This document shows positions 51,995 through 60,622 of a DNA stretch of 64,000 nt, one piece after another. The stretch's first letter is position 1; each line of letters starts with the position of its first letter. Position numbers and translations under genes: made by a program. Source of the stretch: Methylocystis sp. H62 (GTDB lineage Bacteria > Pseudomonadota > Alphaproteobacteria > Rhizobiales > Beijerinckiaceae); NCBI RefSeq assembly GCF_015709515.1, contig NZ_JADNQZ010000054.1, positions 1 to 64,000 of the forward strand. Direction: 5' to 3'. A model generated the notes under the pieces. It ran no database searches and was not told where the DNA came from. It saw nothing but the letters and a program-made list of their open reading frames with translations.

Positions 51995-53605
51995 TCATAC
52001 TTCTCGGTAGAGCAGAAGCAAGAGGCCCGATAGCATGAATGCAATGGGCCAAACATAACCACCAATTCGACCCGCGGGGGTGTCCGACAAACGTATTTCC
52101 AGCCAGCGCGCGCTCGCGGAGACAACCCCGAGCAACGCGATAGGCGTATGACTGATCGCGACCAGAACCTCGTCTTTGCCTTCCGTGTGTCCGTAGTGCG
52201 TCAACAGAAACGCCGCCGCCGCGCCGGTTGTGATCGGGAAGACAAAGGCTGGCCAGTCCGACTTGAACCGGCCGCGTCGAACCTGCCATTCGAATATCGC
52301 AAAGGTCGCAATGAGCGCCACGATGACTTTATGTTGAACGATCTGAGGATCACGGAGGCTTTCGAAGAACCCGATGGGTCCGAGGGGCCATGCGGTTTCA
52401 TCCGCGCGAACCGCTAGAATGCCGCCAAGCAACAAGAATAACAAAGGCCAATGACGCGCCGCCGACGCGGTTTGGCGATGGCGCTCAAGCAAGGCGAAAA
52501 AGCCCATGAGGACAACAAAAACGCCCGCCAAATGATGATTCATCTCCGCCCAGGCGATGTCCGCCGCGCTGGGTGGGCTGGGCGTTCCTGGTTCGGCTAC
52601 GCTGGAGGCTGCTTGCGCAGCAGACAACTCGGCATACGCTGGACTCTGGAAACTCGGCCAGCGCGGGGCGAAACGCGCCGTGATCTCAGACAGGCTCGTG
52701 CGCTCCGCGCCGTCTGTCGGGAGCGACGCCGACGCGAGAGCGGCGGCGCAAAACAGCGCAACGAGGCCCAGCCCCACCTCCACCTCAGAGAAACGTAATA
52801 ACCTTCTGATCGGCGTAGAAGGAATCCGCCACAGTTTGCGCGTTGTCGAAAGATTGGCGGCGGCAAAGCACAGCAAGCCAAACAGGAGCACGATTTTGGT
52901 GCTGACCAGCATGCCGTAATTCGTTTCATACAACGCGCTGAAATCCGAAAAATGGCGCGTCGTCATCAGAAGGCCGCCAGCCGTCAGCGCCGCCACGGAC
53001 CACATCGCGTTCCGGGAGAATCTGGAGACGATTAGTCGCCGCGCCGCGTCCTTCGTCATGCCGAGCGCGACCAAAAAGAATGGAATGCCGCCGATCCAGA
53101 TCGCCGCTGCAAGCACATGCACAATCTCGGTCGTCACCAGCAATGGAGAGGCGACGGGCCGGCTCGCGGCATGTGTCACGCCCACATGCGCACACGCCAG
53201 CAGCAACGCTAAGGCGACGGCGCCCCCCCTCCACTTGAAAAAGGCGCCGGCGCCGAGGCGGGCGTAAAGCGCCAATGCGCCCGACAGGATCATGGCGATG
53301 AAATGACTGACGACGGCGTCGGCGCTGGCTGCGACCGCAAAATCCACCTGCAACGTTCCGACCAGCATCGCGGTCAGCACGCCCACGGCGACGATCTCGC
53401 CGAAGACCGAAGCACAGCAGCTCCAAAAAAGGATGCGCAGGCAACGCCGCGCAATTGGCGACTCTTCGTCGTCCAGTTTCCCGTCAAGAGGGGACAGAAC
53501 GAGCGTCAGAAACGCTACGCCACCCACGATGATCGCTTGCGTCGCGAGGAGATAGGCGCGCAGCACGAGGTCCAAAAAGCCGTACAACGCAATGAAGGCT
53601 TGCAT
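51995..53605 (-). CDS. copD: CopD-family copper resistance/transport membrane protein
   Basis: The 536-residue polytopic protein has roughly a dozen membrane segments. The CopD domain lies in the first half (VLAAAIWIGGIPFFLVAL, GGLLMTTRHFSDFSALYETNYGMLVSTKIVLL), matching the conserved HxxWxGG and the N-Y-G-x-L-x-x-K motifs. The second half carries additional segments with histidines (MNHHLAGVFVVLMGFFALLERH, LTHYGHTEGKDEVLVAISHT) that may bind copper. It is thought to move copper across the inner membrane together with the periplasmic CopC encoded 2 nt upstream. Confidence 0.85.
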   Translation of the reverse strand: MQAFIALYGFLDLVLRAYLLATQAIIVGGVAFLTLVLSPLDGKLDDEESPIARRCLRILFWSCCASVFGEIVAVGVLTAMLVGTLQVDFAVAASADAVVSHFIAMILSGALALYARLGAGAFFKWRGGAVALALLLACAHVGVTHAASRPVASPLLVTTEIVHVLAAAIWIGGIPFFLVALGMTKDAARRLIVSRFSRNAMWSVAALTAGGLLMTTRHFSDFSALYETNYGMLVSTKIVLLFGLLCFAAANLSTTRKLWRIPSTPIRRLLRFSEVEVGLGLVALFCAAALASASLPTDGAERTSLSEITARFAPRWPSFQSPAYAELSAAQAASSVAEPGTPSPPSAADIAWAEMNHHLAGVFVVLMGFFALLERHRQTASAARHWPLLFLLLGGILAVRADETAWPLGPIGFFESLRDPQIVQHKVIVALIATFAIFEWQVRRGRFKSDWPAFVFPITTGAAAAFLLTHYGHTEGKDEVLVAISHTPIALLGVVSASARWLEIRLSDTPAGRIGGYVWPIAFMLSGLLLLLYREV

Positions 53606-53607
53606 AA

Positions 53608-53976
53608 TCAGCGTTCCACGCGAAAGTTCAGCCGGCCTTGCGTCAAGTGGCCGTCAAGACTCAGTATTTGCCACTCGAGCGTATACGCGCCCGACGGCAA
53701 ATCCGCCGCTCTCGCTTTTAGGCCCTCGGATACCGGGCTCGTTTCGAGAGGCTGAACGACGCTTTGATCTGCGGCCTTGAGAAGCGTGAGACGCGAAAGC
53801 TTCGAGTCGATACGGCTATTGAACCGAAGTTGAATGACGACTTCTCCGCTTGGAACCGTTGCGCCATCCTGAGGCGAAGCCGAGATGAGAGCCGCATGTG
53901 CGAGGCAGGGAACGCGCACAAGCGCGAACGCCAGGATAAGCGACAGAAGAAAGGCTAATTTTTTCCGTGGGATCAT
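53608..53976 (-). CDS. copC: CopC periplasmic copper-binding protein
   Basis: The 122-residue precursor has a signal peptide cleaved before HAALISASPQDGATV, which would leave the N-terminal histidine used for Cu(II) binding. IQLRFNSRID and the C-terminal ILSLDGHLTQGRLNFRVE with the second copper histidine complete the CopC fold. Copper delivery to or from CopD fits. In methanotrophs such pairs are often linked to copper supply for particulate methane monooxygenase, but that is not shown here. Confidence 0.92.
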   Translation of the reverse strand: MIPRKKLAFLLSLILAFALVRVPCLAHAALISASPQDGATVPSGEVVIQLRFNSRIDSKLSRLTLLKAADQSVVQPLETSPVSEGLKARAADLPSGAYTLEWQILSLDGHLTQGRLNFRVER

Positions 53977-54296
53977 CGTGAACCCTAATTATTTTCGGCC
54001 GTTGACCGTCATTGCATTTAAGTCACGCGCGTATAGCGGCAAGCGGAGCGTTGTCCATGTTTGGTGCGGTTTCTCCTCGGGCGTTTTGCCGCCGAACGCG
54101 CCTACCCAACCTGTGGATCGCGCGCGCGCTCGCTCTCGTTGTTGATGCATTGACGCGGGCCTTTGTCGTCGCCATAGAGCAGGCTCGTAACCGAAGCCCA
54201 AAGCGCGAGGCCTCCGCCTTCAGCGCCGCAGGCCCCATGCGCAAGGCGCCTAGCGCCCTTTTGACGAACGACAGGAAAAGTTCGTGCGGCCATTGT
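53977..54296. other. 320-bp spacer without convincing gene
   Basis: It precedes copC on one side and decayed gene remnants on the other. Open frames are Arg/Ala-rich without family resemblance. The part 54180-54296 may include the lost N-terminal region of the SDR pseudogene, but no Gly-rich NAD motif can be read. Any copC promoter would lie near 53980-54050, where the sequence is locally AT-rich. Confidence 0.35.
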
Positions 54297-54600
54297 CGGC
54301 ATCATTCTGGCGGCCGTCCGCAAATCTCGAAGCGCGAGGCGCTAACGTTGTCGCGATTGAAGCTGATCTTTCGACAATCGAAGGCGTCGATCGGCTTTAT
54401 GACGCAGCTCAGCAATTCGGCCGGCCCGTTGACGTCCTCATCGCGAACGCGGGCATTGGACTGGGCAACGCCTTCCTCGATCGAGACTTTCAAAAAAAAG
54501 TGCGTGATGTCATCGACCAACATCACCGGAACAGTTTACGCGATCCAAAAATCGCCAAACAGCATCGCAGGATGGCCAAGCCCGGCTCTGCGCGGCACTA
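54297..54600 (+). pseudogene. Short-chain dehydrogenase/reductase remnant
   Basis: One frame reads ANVVAIEADLSTIEGVDRLYDAAQQFGRPVDVLIANAGIG, the strand-3/strand-4 region of an SDR with the NAG motif, then LGNAFLDRDFQK. Soon after, the SDR text continues in a different frame (STNITGTVYAIQK), implying single-base losses near 54518 and in the AAAAA run near 54549. The N-terminal TGxxxGIG loop and the YxxxK active site are missing. The gene is therefore decayed by indels and truncation at both ends. Confidence 0.75.
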
Positions 54601-54668
54601 GTGGCTCCCGTCATCAATGTTGATGGCAAGTCCTGAGTCTCTGTCTCTGCACAACAGCGATCAAGGTG

Positions 54669-54783
54669 TTTCGCGAGCCGGGAAAGAGATCGTCGTCAAA
54701 ACGACGTTGCGCTGCTGAGCGCGGAGGCGCGCGAGCAGCTTGCGCAATTGATCCGCTCGGCAAGCGTTCGGCGCGCTTGTTGA
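54669..54783 (+). pseudogene. Possible MarR-type regulator C-terminal remnant
   Basis: A frame ending at TGA 54781-54783 reads RERDRRQNDVALLSAEAREQLAQLIRSASVRRAC. It resembles the wing and dimer helix of MarR-family proteins (the D-R-R-x-x-x-V-x-L-T-x-x-G pattern). The upstream part of the gene is not readable in this frame. With the neighbouring SDR remnant it suggests a decayed locus. Confidence 0.35.
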
Positions 54784-54792
54784 AGAACGTGG

Positions 54793-54987
54793 ATGGCAGG
54801 CGAGATGGTCGTACCGATCTTTCCCTTTGGCGATACCCCGATCTGGTTCAAGCTCCTGATCGTCGCCATCTGCCTTGAATTCCTGGGTCAATCCCTGCGC
54901 AGCGAAGGCCTTTACAAGATCGGGAGTTTCGTGCGTGCCGGGGGGATCATCGCGTTCATTCTATCGGGGCTCGCCTTGCTTTTTTGA
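54793..54987 (+). CDS. Small membrane protein, 64 aa
   Basis: The peptide has a hydrophobic segment (WFKLLIVAICLEFLGQSL) and a second one at the C-terminus (AGGIIAFILSGLALLF) joined by a short polar hairpin (RSEGLYKIGSFVR). The reading frame may start at 54793 or at the ATG 54805. No family was recognised. Its 3' end overlaps the convergent membrane-protein gene by 27 nt. Confidence 0.5.
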   Translation: MAGEMVVPIFPFGDTPIWFKLLIVAICLEFLGQSLRSEGLYKIGSFVRAGGIIAFILSGLALLF

Positions 54988-55185
54988 GCTGCGTTGCGCG
55001 AATAACCCGGCCAGCAAACCCATGAAGGCTCCCACTGGCCCGGTGACGAAGGCAGACGTCATCACGATCTCGAGATCCTTATCGTGCACGTTGCCAGAGA
55101 AAAGCGAGACGAGGGCTCCTCCCAGGGCCGCTCCAGCAGCATAGCCGGCCAGCAGGCCTAATATGGCGAAGAAGACTCTACGCAT
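54961..55185 (-). CDS. Small membrane protein, 74 aa
   Basis: It has an N-terminal membrane segment (VFFAILGLLAGYAAGAALGGALVSLF), a short acidic loop (GNVHDKDLEI) and a second segment (VTGPVGAFMGLLAGLFA), ending in a basic tail RSSKKQGEPR. Glycine/alanine-rich helices of this sort pack tightly in the membrane. Function and family are unknown. The start is preceded on the minus strand by AGAGGAG-like sequence. Confidence 0.6.
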   Translation of the reverse strand: MRRVFFAILGLLAGYAAGAALGGALVSLFSGNVHDKDLEIVMTSAFVTGPVGAFMGLLAGLFAQRSSKKQGEPR

Positions 55186-55395
55186 TTGGCTTTCTCCTCT
55201 GGCCTGTGTTCAGCCGAGCAGGACTTTGTGCGATTTGGCTGACGTTCTTGCCAGAAAACGAAGGCCGGACAGCATTCTTCGGTTTAACTTGCAGTGCTGG
55301 TCTCCGGGGCGACCGATCTACGCTTGGCCGACGCGAGTGAATCAGACCCCGTTTCGACGTATCGTGACACTGACCGCTTTAGTGCGACCGAACCA

Positions 55396-56064
55396 TTATG
55401 TGATGATCCCATCCTCGAGGTTGATGATGCGATCGGCGATATCCAATATTCTATAGTCATGGGTGACGATCAAAATCGTCGTTCCATTCTGCTTGGCGAG
55501 GCTTCTCAATATCTCGACCGCCTCATGGCCGCTATTCTTATCGAGAGACGCGGTTGGCTCATCTGCGAGCACGATCTTCGGCCTGGAAACCAAGGCGCGC
55601 GCGATCGAAACGCGCTGGCGTTGTCCGCCAGAAAGCTGCTGGGGCCGATACTCCAGACGCTCCTCTAGTCCGACCTGAGTCAGAATTTGACGCGCGAGCC
55701 CGACCCGTTCCTTTTCAGAAAATACGTCATGCAGCTCAAGCGCCATGCAGACGTTCTCTGTGGCGGTCAGCGAGAGGAAGAGATTGTGCTGCTGAAAAAT
55801 ATACCCTGTCTGCCGCCGCACCGCGATCCGTGTGCTGGTTTCACTTCGCACCAGTTGCTCGCCGAGTACGACGACGCTTCCGGAGGTCGCAAGCCTCAGT
55901 CCTCCCAAGATGGTCAACAGCGTCGTTTTTCCGGAGCCAGAAGGCCCGGTGAGAATAACGATTTCGCCGGTTTCGATAGAAAGATGAATGTTTGTCAGGA
56001 CCTGACGGCGCAACTCGCCTTGTCCGAAAGCGAAATTCAAACCCTTCACGTTGATCATGCTCAT
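55396..56064 (-). CDS. devA: DevA-family ABC transporter ATPase
   Basis: The ATG at 56064 overlaps the permease stop by 4 nt and gives 222 residues. All ABC motifs are present: Walker A GPSGSGKTTLL, Q-loop IFQQHNLF, signature LSGGQRQR, Walker B IVLADEPTASLD and switch histidine VTHDYRI. Sequence and gene order (adaptor, permease, ATPase) match the DevBCA exporters. These work with an outer-membrane TolC to export glycolipids in heterocyst-forming cyanobacteria. It is the last gene in the leftward cluster. Confidence 0.9.
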   Translation of the reverse strand: MSMINVKGLNFAFGQGELRRQVLTNIHLSIETGEIVILTGPSGSGKTTLLTILGGLRLATSGSVVVLGEQLVRSETSTRIAVRRQTGYIFQQHNLFLSLTATENVCMALELHDVFSEKERVGLARQILTQVGLEERLEYRPQQLSGGQRQRVSIARALVSRPKIVLADEPTASLDKNSGHEAVEILRSLAKQNGTTILIVTHDYRILDIADRIINLEDGIIT

Positions 56065-57233
56065 GAGAACATGTCCGCCGGATCCGTCGACTTCAACTTG
56101 CGTATCGCCAGTAAGCCAGCCAGCGCGCACATTGTCAGAATAAAAAAGAAGACGCTGGCGATACGCCCGATGGTCATCGGGAACGGGATAAAAATAGAGC
56201 GTTCCGCTACTTGATAAAGCAGCGTGGACAGCGCCATGCCCGGCAGAAATCCGAATACGGCCAGATATATTGACGAAGCAAAGACGATATTTCGCAGATA
56301 AGACTGGCTGTATCCCATGGCGACCAGAGTGGCGTATTGCGGAATGTTGTTTCCAATATCCGTGAACAAGATCTGATAGACGATCACCATGCCAACGATC
56401 AGGCCCATGAGCGTGCCGAAACCGAAAATGAAGCCGAGCGGCGCCGAATTCTCCCAGTAGGCTTGCTCGAAGCGGACGAGCTCTTCATAGGTTAAGACCT
56501 GCACCTCCTGCCCGACGAGTCGCAGGAGCGCGGCTTGCGCCGCGGCGATGTCCGCGCCCGGCGCCAGCAGCACGAAGCCGATATCAATCTGATCGAGGGA
56601 TCGCGAAGGAAAAACGCGATGAAAGTTGAGATCGCTCATCACGACATTGCCGTCGGCGGCGAAAGTGGTGCCCATATTGAAGGTGCCGACGAGCTTTACT
56701 TTGCGACCGTTTATTTCGGTGATGTCGCGCCCGGAGGCGATCAACTCCTTTATCGGACCAAACTCCGGGCGCGAGGTCACGTCGAAGAGCGCCGTGTCCT
56801 GCCGCTGCAGCTCGGATCTGAACGTCGCAAATTCGTCGATATGAATGAGCTCGGCTGTGGGATCGTACCCATAAATCATCAGCGTCCGCTGGATATGGGT
56901 GTCCATATTCTTGAATTGTCCGAGCGACATGTAGAGGGGCACGACTCGCCGCACCGCCGGAAGTCCCAAGGCGCGCATCAGGATGCTTCGTTCGAAGGAG
57001 ACCGGGCGCCAGAGGGCTTCCGTCTGCTTGTGCAGCAAAAACAGCTGACCCTGCATCTTCAGCGGCGCGGAAGACGCGCTGGTGTAAAGCGAATCTCGAA
57101 AGCCAAGTTGCATGAACACGAGGACGCAGGCGAACAGCACGCCCAAAGTGGCGGCAAGCAGTTTGGGCTTGTCGTAGATGAGCTGGCGCCACGCTAATCG
57201 AGCGGCGAAAAGCGCCGAGGGTAACCCGCTCAC
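56061..57233 (-). CDS. devC: DevC-like ABC exporter permease
   Basis: A GTG start at 57233 overlaps the adaptor stop by 4 nt and gives 390 residues; an ATG at 57275 would extend 14 residues into the upstream gene. Topology is MacB/DevC-like: one N-terminal membrane segment (LLAATLGVLFACVLVFMQLGF), a large periplasmic domain (about 45-255) and three C-terminal segments (FIFGFGTLMGLIVGMVIVYQILF, NIVFASSIYLAVFGFLPG, IASVFFFILTMCALAGLLA). The LAWRQLIYDKPKLLAATLGVLFA start is typical of DevC. Confidence 0.9.
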   Translation of the reverse strand: MSGLPSALFAARLAWRQLIYDKPKLLAATLGVLFACVLVFMQLGFRDSLYTSASSAPLKMQGQLFLLHKQTEALWRPVSFERSILMRALGLPAVRRVVPLYMSLGQFKNMDTHIQRTLMIYGYDPTAELIHIDEFATFRSELQRQDTALFDVTSRPEFGPIKELIASGRDITEINGRKVKLVGTFNMGTTFAADGNVVMSDLNFHRVFPSRSLDQIDIGFVLLAPGADIAAAQAALLRLVGQEVQVLTYEELVRFEQAYWENSAPLGFIFGFGTLMGLIVGMVIVYQILFTDIGNNIPQYATLVAMGYSQSYLRNIVFASSIYLAVFGFLPGMALSTLLYQVAERSIFIPFPMTIGRIASVFFFILTMCALAGLLAIRKLKSTDPADMFS

Positions 57234-58261
57234 TTTTCTATTTGCACCTGAACCTGACGAAAGAGCTGGTGCCAAAGCTGCTCGATGCCTGGACGCTCCA
57301 AAGTGAGCCGCACCTCAACGATCCTATTGTCGCGGTCCGCGAGCGGATCAGCGTCGTTGACATGATTTTTGCGGACGAGAAAAGCGATCTCGCGCACCTT
57401 TGCCGGATAGGGCGCGGTCCGCTCCGGAAGTTTTACGATCGCCTTCTGACCGACTCTGACCCGTGGAATGTCGGTCTCGTAAACTTCGGCGACGACGTCC
57501 AGCTCGTTGAGATTCGCAATATCGGCCACACCGCTGGGACCGATGCGCTCGCCGGGGCGCGCATTGATCTTGATGATGACGCCGTCGATGGGCGCGGTCG
57601 ACACCGCCTGCGACAGCTGCGCCTCCTTGAGCTCCAGATTGGCCTCGCTCTGATGAATGCTCGCGGTCGCAACGTCGACATCCGCCTTGGCCTTTTTCAG
57701 GCGCAACTCGACGCCATCAACCACGGAAAGCGTGGCAGAGCCGGATTTGTACAGGCTCTTCTTGCGCTCGGCGTCCCGCTGGGCGCTCTCGAGTTCGGCC
57801 TCAGCTGCAAGGTGACGCGCCTTAGCGGCGCTAATTTCCGCCACGGCGAGCGCCACTTCCGCTCGGCGACGACGCCAGTCGGAGAGCACCGCGATCCGGG
57901 TCCCCGCCTTGATGGCCTGGCCTTCCCGCACCAGTATTTCGCCGACGACGCCGCCGGTCGCGGCCGCCTCGTTCGAAACTCGGATGAGTCGCGAGCGCGG
58001 TTCGATCCAGCCCAGCGCGCCAACGCCGAGGGCCGCGGGAGCCCACGCCGTCTCCTTTATCGGTTTGGCGGGCGCGTCGTCGGCGCCCACGAAATACGCC
58101 CAGACGAAAAGCGGCAGGCCGATGGTCAACGCTGCGATGAGAAGGATCTGGAGGATCGATCGCAGGGAAACGCGACTCCGCAGCAAACGTTCCGCCCGAT
58201 GCAGGGCCGCGCCATCCGACATTCCGAAACGAAATTCGTGGTTCATGTCACCCGCCGCCAT
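57230..58261 (-). CDS. DevB-like periplasmic adaptor (HlyD/MFP family)
   Basis: The product (343 residues from 58261; ATGs at 58246 or 58222 also fit) has one membrane segment (SILQILLIAALTIGLPLFVWAYF). It then has LGWIEPRSRLIRVSNE, the lipoyl half VGEILVREGQAIKAGTRIAVLSDW, a long coiled-coil hairpin (about 115-215), and the second lipoyl half APIDGVIIKINARPGERIG before the barrel (LDVVAEVYETDIPRVRVGQKAIV). The GxIEP segment is a hallmark of DevB adaptors. It bridges the DevCA complex to an outer-membrane channel not encoded here. Confidence 0.88.
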   Translation of the reverse strand: MAAGDMNHEFRFGMSDGAALHRAERLLRSRVSLRSILQILLIAALTIGLPLFVWAYFVGADDAPAKPIKETAWAPAALGVGALGWIEPRSRLIRVSNEAAATGGVVGEILVREGQAIKAGTRIAVLSDWRRRRAEVALAVAEISAAKARHLAAEAELESAQRDAERKKSLYKSGSATLSVVDGVELRLKKAKADVDVATASIHQSEANLELKEAQLSQAVSTAPIDGVIIKINARPGERIGPSGVADIANLNELDVVAEVYETDIPRVRVGQKAIVKLPERTAPYPAKVREIAFLVRKNHVNDADPLADRDNRIVEVRLTLERPGIEQLWHQLFRQVQVQIEK

Positions 58262-58275
58262 GCCGTTATCGGGAT

Positions 58276-59664
58276 TTAGACATTGCCGCCGCAGTCCTCG
58301 GACGCGCTCTGTTCCAGGCTACCTTCGACAACGCAACCGCTTATTCCTGGTCCTCGACGCCTGAGCCTTTGCGATATTAACGCCGCAGCGGACTCCGCGC
58401 CATCGTTTAATGCGATTTCATCAGCGACCGCCCTCGCACGGTCAGCATAACTCGCCGACGACAAGAGCCATTCAATATTCCGCGCCAATTGATCAGCGGA
58501 GACGTCTTTAGCCTTCAGCGTCCGCGCAACGCCAAGTCGCCTCAGGCGCTCAGCGATATCGAATTGGTCGTTACAAAATGGGGTGACAAGTTGCGGCTTG
58601 CCGGCGCGAAGCGCCTGCCCCACAGATCCCATTCCGCCGTGATGAACCACAGCGCAACACCTGGGAAACAGCAGCGAATGCGGGACGTAGCCGTGCACGG
58701 AAATCTCGGACGACATCTCTTGGCGCAATTTGTCCACATCGGCGCTATCCGCCAAAAGAATAGCACGCCTTTTGAGGGACCGAGCTGCGATCGCGCAGGC
58801 TCGAAAATAGTCTATCCGATCGATCGCGACGAGGCTCCCGAGCGTGAAGACGATAGGTTCGGACCCTGAGTCCAAAAATTCTATTAAATCGAAGGGAAGC
58901 CCCCCCGGGTCGGACGCGCCCGCAGGCGCGTTGCACCCATCGTGGAAACTATGTCCAACAACAATTTCCGATCTTCTCGGCTTGGAGACCGGGGGCATCA
59001 GGAGCGAGCTGAATAAGCCGATCGTCGCTGCGGCGCCCGGAGCGCCCACCAGAAGCTCAAAACCACGCACGCCAGGCAAACCCAGTTCATCTCTAAATCG
59101 CGCGAGCGGCGAAGCCAGGAGAGTCAACGCCGCTTCGATCGTTTTTATCAGGAGCCCATTATATCCGACGGCGAGCGGCGACCGAGATGTCATGAACGGC
59201 GCCGGCGTCCCTAACGGAGGATTGTCCGCAGAAAATAGCAGCATGGGCGAAAGAAAGACGTTGAAGAGAGGAAGATTCCGCTGTTCCGCAGCAGCCTTAG
59301 CGCCGAACGCCAAGCAATGCGTCACGACGCCATCAACATCCTTCGTCAGTTCCATGACGTCACGGTAGGCGTCGCGAAGATGTGGAAACATCACCTGATC
59401 GAATAGAAATCTTTTACTCCGCGACATTTTGGTCGCGATCTCGCCCTTCTGCATATTCAGCCGCGATGAGATTTCTCCGAGATCCGGTCGCATAGGCCTG
59501 AAGTCCAGCCCTTCTCCCTCTATGAGATCCCGATATTCTTCTGACGTGGCGATGACCGGGACGCAACCTTGCCGCTGCAGGGCGCGCCCTAATCCAATAA
59601 ACGGATTCACATCGCCCAGCGTGCCAAAGGTCGCGATAAGGATCTTCGGGCGGTCTAGGGCCAT
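58276..59664 (-). CDS. UGT/MGT-type glycosyltransferase (GT1), HglT/RhlB-like role
   Basis: The 462-residue protein begins KILIATFGTLGDVNPFIGLGRALQRQG, the N-terminal acceptor domain start of GT1/GT28 enzymes. In its C-terminal donor domain it has IVFTLGSLVAIDR and the sugar-nucleotide signature VVHHGGMGSVGQALRAGKPQLVTPFCNDQFDIA. Similar enzymes glycosylate sterols, macrolides, rhamnolipid acids and the heterocyst-glycolipid alcohol. Placed between the SDR and the DevBCA exporter in a PKS cluster, it probably adds a sugar to the polyketide-derived lipid. It overlaps the SDR stop by 10 nt. Confidence 0.87.
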   Translation of the reverse strand: MALDRPKILIATFGTLGDVNPFIGLGRALQRQGCVPVIATSEEYRDLIEGEGLDFRPMRPDLGEISSRLNMQKGEIATKMSRSKRFLFDQVMFPHLRDAYRDVMELTKDVDGVVTHCLAFGAKAAAEQRNLPLFNVFLSPMLLFSADNPPLGTPAPFMTSRSPLAVGYNGLLIKTIEAALTLLASPLARFRDELGLPGVRGFELLVGAPGAAATIGLFSSLLMPPVSKPRRSEIVVGHSFHDGCNAPAGASDPGGLPFDLIEFLDSGSEPIVFTLGSLVAIDRIDYFRACAIAARSLKRRAILLADSADVDKLRQEMSSEISVHGYVPHSLLFPRCCAVVHHGGMGSVGQALRAGKPQLVTPFCNDQFDIAERLRRLGVARTLKAKDVSADQLARNIEWLLSSASYADRARAVADEIALNDGAESAAALISQRLRRRGPGISGCVVEGSLEQSASEDCGGNV

Positions 59665-60575
59665 TGGGTCACTTCTTTTTTGGCGGCGCGGCTCGAGACC
59701 AGCGTCCGTCGAATTTTATCGAAGCCGAAATGGCGGGCCATCAGCCAATCCATGAGGCGCGGCGGCACGAGCAGCTGTGCGTAATAGTGTAAGGCGCTGT
59801 TGCCGAGCACGAGGATGCGCAGCGGCGGCCGCGACCCGACGAGGGCGCGATGGACCGCTTCGGCCACAACCGCTGGCCCGACGGCGGTGCGCCCCTGGTC
59901 CACCGCCCATTTCTGCACGCGGCGCGCGGCTGGCCCGTAAATTGTCGGGTCGAAGGCGTCGAAAGCGGCCGATTCGGCCTTGTCCCAGATCGGCGTGGCG
60001 ATCATGCCGGGCTCGATCACCACGACCGCGATTCCATAGACCGCCAATTCGCGGCGGAGCGCGTCGGACATCGCTTCGAGTGCGAATTTCGAGGCGCTGT
60101 AGGGTCCCATCAGCGGCCCGACCATGCGGCCCGCCACCGAGCTCATGTTGACGATGCGGCCTGGCGGCTCTCCCTGGGACGCGCGGGCGCCGAGCAGCGG
60201 CGCGAAGGCCTGCGTCACCCGAAGCTGGCCGATGACATTGATCTCGAGCTGGCGGCGCAGCTCCTCGATCGGCACATGCAGCAGCGGCCCCGCCACGGCC
60301 ATTCCGGCGTTGTTGACGAGCCCCGCCAGCGTCCTGCCCTGGAGTCGGTCCTCGACCGTGACGGCCGCCCGCGCGACAGCATCGCCGTCGGTCACGTCGA
60401 AGACGAGAGGCGCGTAATTTTCGCCAAATTGCGCCTTCAGACGCTCGGCGTCGTCGGCCATGCGCACCGAGCCGAAAACCAGGAAATCCTTTTCGACGAG
60501 CAGCCTGACGCAGGCTTCGCCGATGCCCGTCGATGCGCCTGTAACGACCACGGCCCGCTTGGCGCCCTCGCTCAT
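59655..60575 (-). CDS. Short-chain dehydrogenase/reductase
   Basis: From ATG 60575 the protein has 306 residues: VVVTGASTGIGEACVRLL (NAD(P) loop), GLVNNAGMAVAGP (NAG), NMSSVAGR (catalytic Ser), PYSASKFALEAMSDALR (YxxxK) and VVIEPGMIATPIW. A C-terminal extension of about 60 residues ends in a basic tail. In lipid clusters such enzymes reduce keto groups to alcohols, as proposed for HetN/HglB-like SDRs. The start codon overlaps a 16-codon mini-frame by 4 nt. Confidence 0.9.
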   Translation of the reverse strand: MSEGAKRAVVVTGASTGIGEACVRLLVEKDFLVFGSVRMADDAERLKAQFGENYAPLVFDVTDGDAVARAAVTVEDRLQGRTLAGLVNNAGMAVAGPLLHVPIEELRRQLEINVIGQLRVTQAFAPLLGARASQGEPPGRIVNMSSVAGRMVGPLMGPYSASKFALEAMSDALRRELAVYGIAVVVIEPGMIATPIWDKAESAAFDAFDPTIYGPAARRVQKWAVDQGRTAVGPAVVAEAVHRALVGSRPPLRILVLGNSALHYYAQLLVPPRLMDWLMARHFGFDKIRRTLVSSRAAKKEVTQWP

Positions 60576-60622
60576 GCGGAAATCCCCTGCGCTTCGAGCA
60601 GCCGCGTCAGGGCGTCGCTCAT
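60572..60622 (-). CDS. 16-codon mini-ORF bridging two genes
   Basis: ATG at 60620-60622 overlaps the TGA of the deacetylase gene as ATGA. The frame codes MSDALTRLLEAQGISA and stops at TGA 60572-60574, which overlaps the ATG of the SDR gene, again as ATGA. It would let ribosomes pass from one gene to the next by two re-initiation steps. It may be purely a coupling device or chance. Confidence 0.35.
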   Translation of the reverse strand: MSDALTRLLEAQGISA

